Shown here piece by piece: positions 7,058 through 8,553 of a stretch of DNA of 8,553 nt (position 1 is the first letter of the stretch; each line of letters starts with the position of its first letter). Where the stretch lies: assembly GCA_016930895.1 (NCBI GenBank), contig JAFGFV010000326.1, positions 1 through 8,553 of the forward strand. Reading direction: 5' to 3'. Below the pieces are notes generated by a model that saw only the letters and a program-made list of their open reading frames with translations, had not been told where the DNA came from and did not search any database. Origin of the DNA: Spirochaetales bacterium. Its GTDB lineage: Bacteria > Spirochaetota > Spirochaetia > SZUA-6 > DRHE01. Position numbers and translations under genes: made by a program.

Positions 7058-8088
7058 GCGTGTCCGCCGTCCCTGTGCCCGCAGGGGAGCTGCGGGCCTG
7101 GTGTGCGGAGCAGGGCTTCCCGCGTACCGCCACGGTGAGCACCCGGCACCTGCCTGCGATTCTGCGTTCTCATCCGGAGGTTGCCGCCCTCGGCGAGGGG
7201 ACCTACCTGCTGGCGGCCCTTTCCTGTTTCCGCCGCGAACCCGAGGACCGCTCGACCCCGGCGGAGCCCCACGGGCTGATCGCACCCTTCGCCCGGCGCA
7301 ACTACTATCGCGAGGCGGTGCTCCGCCTGCGGCCGGTGACCCGCAGGCTCGGCTCGGCCGCGGGCGTGGCCCCGCGGGAGCTGCGGATCTTCTGCAATTC
7401 ACCCCTTCCCGAGAAACCTCTGGCCGTCGCTTCGGGGCTGGGCGCCTACGGGAAGAATGCTCTGGTGCTGATCCCGGGGCTGGGCTCCCTGTTCGTGATC
7501 GCCGGGATCTTTGCCCCCCTGGAGTTGAGCGGCACGGAGCCGGCGGAGCGAGGGCCGGGCGGCGGCCTGGAGGTCGGAGGGATGTGCGGGAGCTGCACCG
7601 CCTGTCAGGATGCCTGCCCGGTCGGGGCGCTCTCCGAGCCGGGCCAGCTGGATCAAGCCCGCTGTCTCCAGGCCTGGGCCGGCACGTACGGCGAGCTGCC
7701 GGCAGAGCTGGTCGACGCCTGGGGTTTCCGCCTCTACGGCTGTCAGGTCTGCCAGGAGGTCTGCCCTCACAACCGCAGCCTGCGTGAGCAGACCGAGACG
7801 GTCCTGGGGGAGCTGGGCCCGAGCCTGCCGCTGCGGCGCGTGCTGGAGCCGGACCCGGAGGAGCTCGCCGGGCAGCTCAGGCGCACCGCCCTGGGCATGT
7901 CCTGGATCAGCAAGCGGGCGCTGCAGCGCAATGCCCTGCTGGCGGCGGGGCACCGGGCACGGGCGGGGTTTTCCGTGGGCGGGGCGCTCCTCCGGCTGGT
8001 GGAGGCCCACGGAGGCAGCGGCGACCCGGTCTTGGCCGGCGCCGCCGCCTGGGCCCTGAAGCGCATTACGGACGGCAAGCTCCGGTGA
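7054..8088 (+). CDS. Epoxyqueuosine reductase (QueG)-like double 4Fe-4S protein
   Basis: A 344-residue cytoplasmic protein with the QueG layout. It has an N-terminal DUF1730-like domain (NYYREAVLRLRP, 83-94), a cobalamin-region block with GLGAYGKNAL (128-137), two cluster motifs and a C-terminal HEAT-like segment (about 275-340, KRALQRNALLAAGH and AAAWALKRI). Cluster cysteines are CGSCTACQDACP (178, 181, 184, 188) and Cys204 with CQVCQEVCPHN (230, 233, 237), all eight present. QueG uses cobalamin and Fe-S clusters to reduce epoxyqueuosine to queuosine in tRNA. However, where QueG has Val-Asp-Ser/Thr with the catalytic Asp, this protein has Cys114-Asn115-Ser116 (RIFCNSPLPEK), and it is a little shorter than typical QueG. 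It may be a divergent QueG or a paralogue with another reductive job, so I give no symbol. The TTG at 7054 overlaps the preceding stop; GTG at 7060 is an alternative start. Neither has a strong Shine-Dalgarno. Confidence 0.85.
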   Translation: MSVSAVPVPAGELRAWCAEQGFPRTATVSTRHLPAILRSHPEVAALGEGTYLLAALSCFRREPEDRSTPAEPHGLIAPFARRNYYREAVLRLRPVTRRLGSAAGVAPRELRIFCNSPLPEKPLAVASGLGAYGKNALVLIPGLGSLFVIAGIFAPLELSGTEPAERGPGGGLEVGGMCGSCTACQDACPVGALSEPGQLDQARCLQAWAGTYGELPAELVDAWGFRLYGCQVCQEVCPHNRSLREQTETVLGELGPSLPLRRVLEPDPEELAGQLRRTALGMSWISKRALQRNALLAAGHRARAGFSVGGALLRLVEAHGGSGDPVLAGAAAWALKRITDGKLR

Positions 8089-8553
8089 TCGACTGGCGCC
8101 GGAACCTCGTCTTTGTCTGGATCGCCCAGGTCCTGTCCCTGGTCGGGTTCAGCTTCGCGCTTCCCTTTGCCCCTTTCTACCTGCAGGAGCTCGGGGTCAG
8201 GGGGGAGGAGACCCTGCGCATCTGGAGCGGACTGTTCATGGCCGGGGCCGGCATCCCCCTGGCGATCATGACCCCGATCTGGGGGTACCTGGCGGACCAC
8301 TGGGGGCGCAAGGCCATGACCCTGCGGGCTACCCTGGGCGGGACCGCGGTTCTCCTTGGCATGGGGTTGGTACGGACCCCCGGGGCGCTGCTGCTGCTTC
8401 GGGTCCTGCAGGGGGTGTTCACGGGCACGGTCGCGGCGAACCTGACCTTGGTGGTTTCGACCACCCCGGAGGAGCGCATCGGTTTCGCCATCGGCGTCAT
8501 GAACTCGGCGGTGTTTGCCGGCAACGCCGTGGGGCCCCTGATCGGCGGGGCCA
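8085..8553 (+). CDS. Major facilitator superfamily transporter, N-terminal part (3' end outside window)
   Basis: Starting at GTG 8085, which overlaps the previous TGA (GTGA, 8085-8088), the frame stays open to the edge, giving 156 residues of a membrane carrier. Probable membrane helices lie at about 9-32, 47-66, 78-96, 100-122 and 132-156. Motif A, GYLADHWGRKAM (67-78), is present in the loop after helix 2, and helix 5 carries a motif C-like GNAVGPLIGG (146-155), which is characteristic of drug/proton antiporters of the DHA type. An inner-membrane exporter is therefore likely, with unknown substrate. The N-terminus MIDWRRNL is a typical short cytoplasmic lead into helix 1 and supports the start. 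There is no strong Shine-Dalgarno, so translation probably depends on coupling to the QueG-like gene. The second half of the protein is not visible. Confidence 0.9.
   Translation, partial: MIDWRRNLVFVWIAQVLSLVGFSFALPFAPFYLQELGVRGEETLRIWSGLFMAGAGIPLAIMTPIWGYLADHWGRKAMTLRATLGGTAVLLGMGLVRTPGALLLLRVLQGVFTGTVAANLTLVVSTTPEERIGFAIGVMNSAVFAGNAVGPLIGGA

Noticed and set aside
6188..7402. Minus-strand open frame of 404 codons opposite the hydrolase
   Set aside because: It is Arg/Pro/Gln-rich with no domain, and the opposing frame has a complete catalytic triad and a Shine-Dalgarno.
1..8553. tRNA, rRNA, CRISPR, insertion-sequence or phage signatures
   Set aside because: None was seen. Apart from 3327-3437 the window is filled by coding sequence, with no transposase-like protein and no spaced repeat array.

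Overview
The window is high-GC DNA packed with protein genes and looks like part of a spirochaete chromosome. The best taxonomic marker is the 521-residue protein at 1761-3326. I recognise it from memory as the DUF5312 family, which as far as I know is found in spirochaetes. The partial ferredoxin-like protein at the left edge and the QueG-like iron-sulfur protein also resemble spirochaete versions. By eye the GC content is clearly above 60%, so a high-GC or thermophilic/halophilic free-living lineage or a metagenome genome is more likely than a host-associated Treponema or Borrelia. This is inference.

Layout: (1) 1-401, plus strand: the C-terminal part of a ferredoxin-like protein cut off by the window edge. 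(2) 398-3326, minus strand: a two-gene operon, the DUF5312 gene followed 7 bases later by the ribosome-associated GTPase gene hflX. The hflX stop codon overlaps the ferredoxin stop codon tail to tail in the four bases CTAG. (3) 3327-3437: a 111-base divergent control region, the only real intergenic gap. It holds one sigma-70-like promoter per direction and a 16-bp tandem repeat between the two -35 boxes. (4) 3438-8553, plus strand: a four-gene operon running off the right edge. It encodes a secreted metallopeptidase/beta-propeller/outer-membrane-barrel protein, a monoacylglycerol-lipase-type hydrolase, an epoxyqueuosine-reductase-like protein and an MFS transporter. Each junction is a 4-base stop/start overlap (ATGA, TTGA, GTGA), so the genes are almost certainly co-transcribed and probably translationally coupled.

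How the genes might work together: the minus-strand pair joins a spirochaete protein of unknown role to a ribosome-rescue GTPase. The plus-strand operon mixes an envelope protease, a lipid-ester hydrolase, a cobalamin/Fe-S enzyme relative and an exporter-like carrier. No single pathway is evident; a cell-envelope or housekeeping cluster is the modest reading. The most notable points are: both divergent promoters put their -10 box exactly six bases before a start codon (predicting leaderless mRNAs); the tandem repeat lies between them; one protein fuses protease, propeller and barrel; and the QueG-like protein has Asn-Ser where QueG has its catalytic Asp. No RNA genes, CRISPR arrays, insertion sequences or tRNAs were seen.
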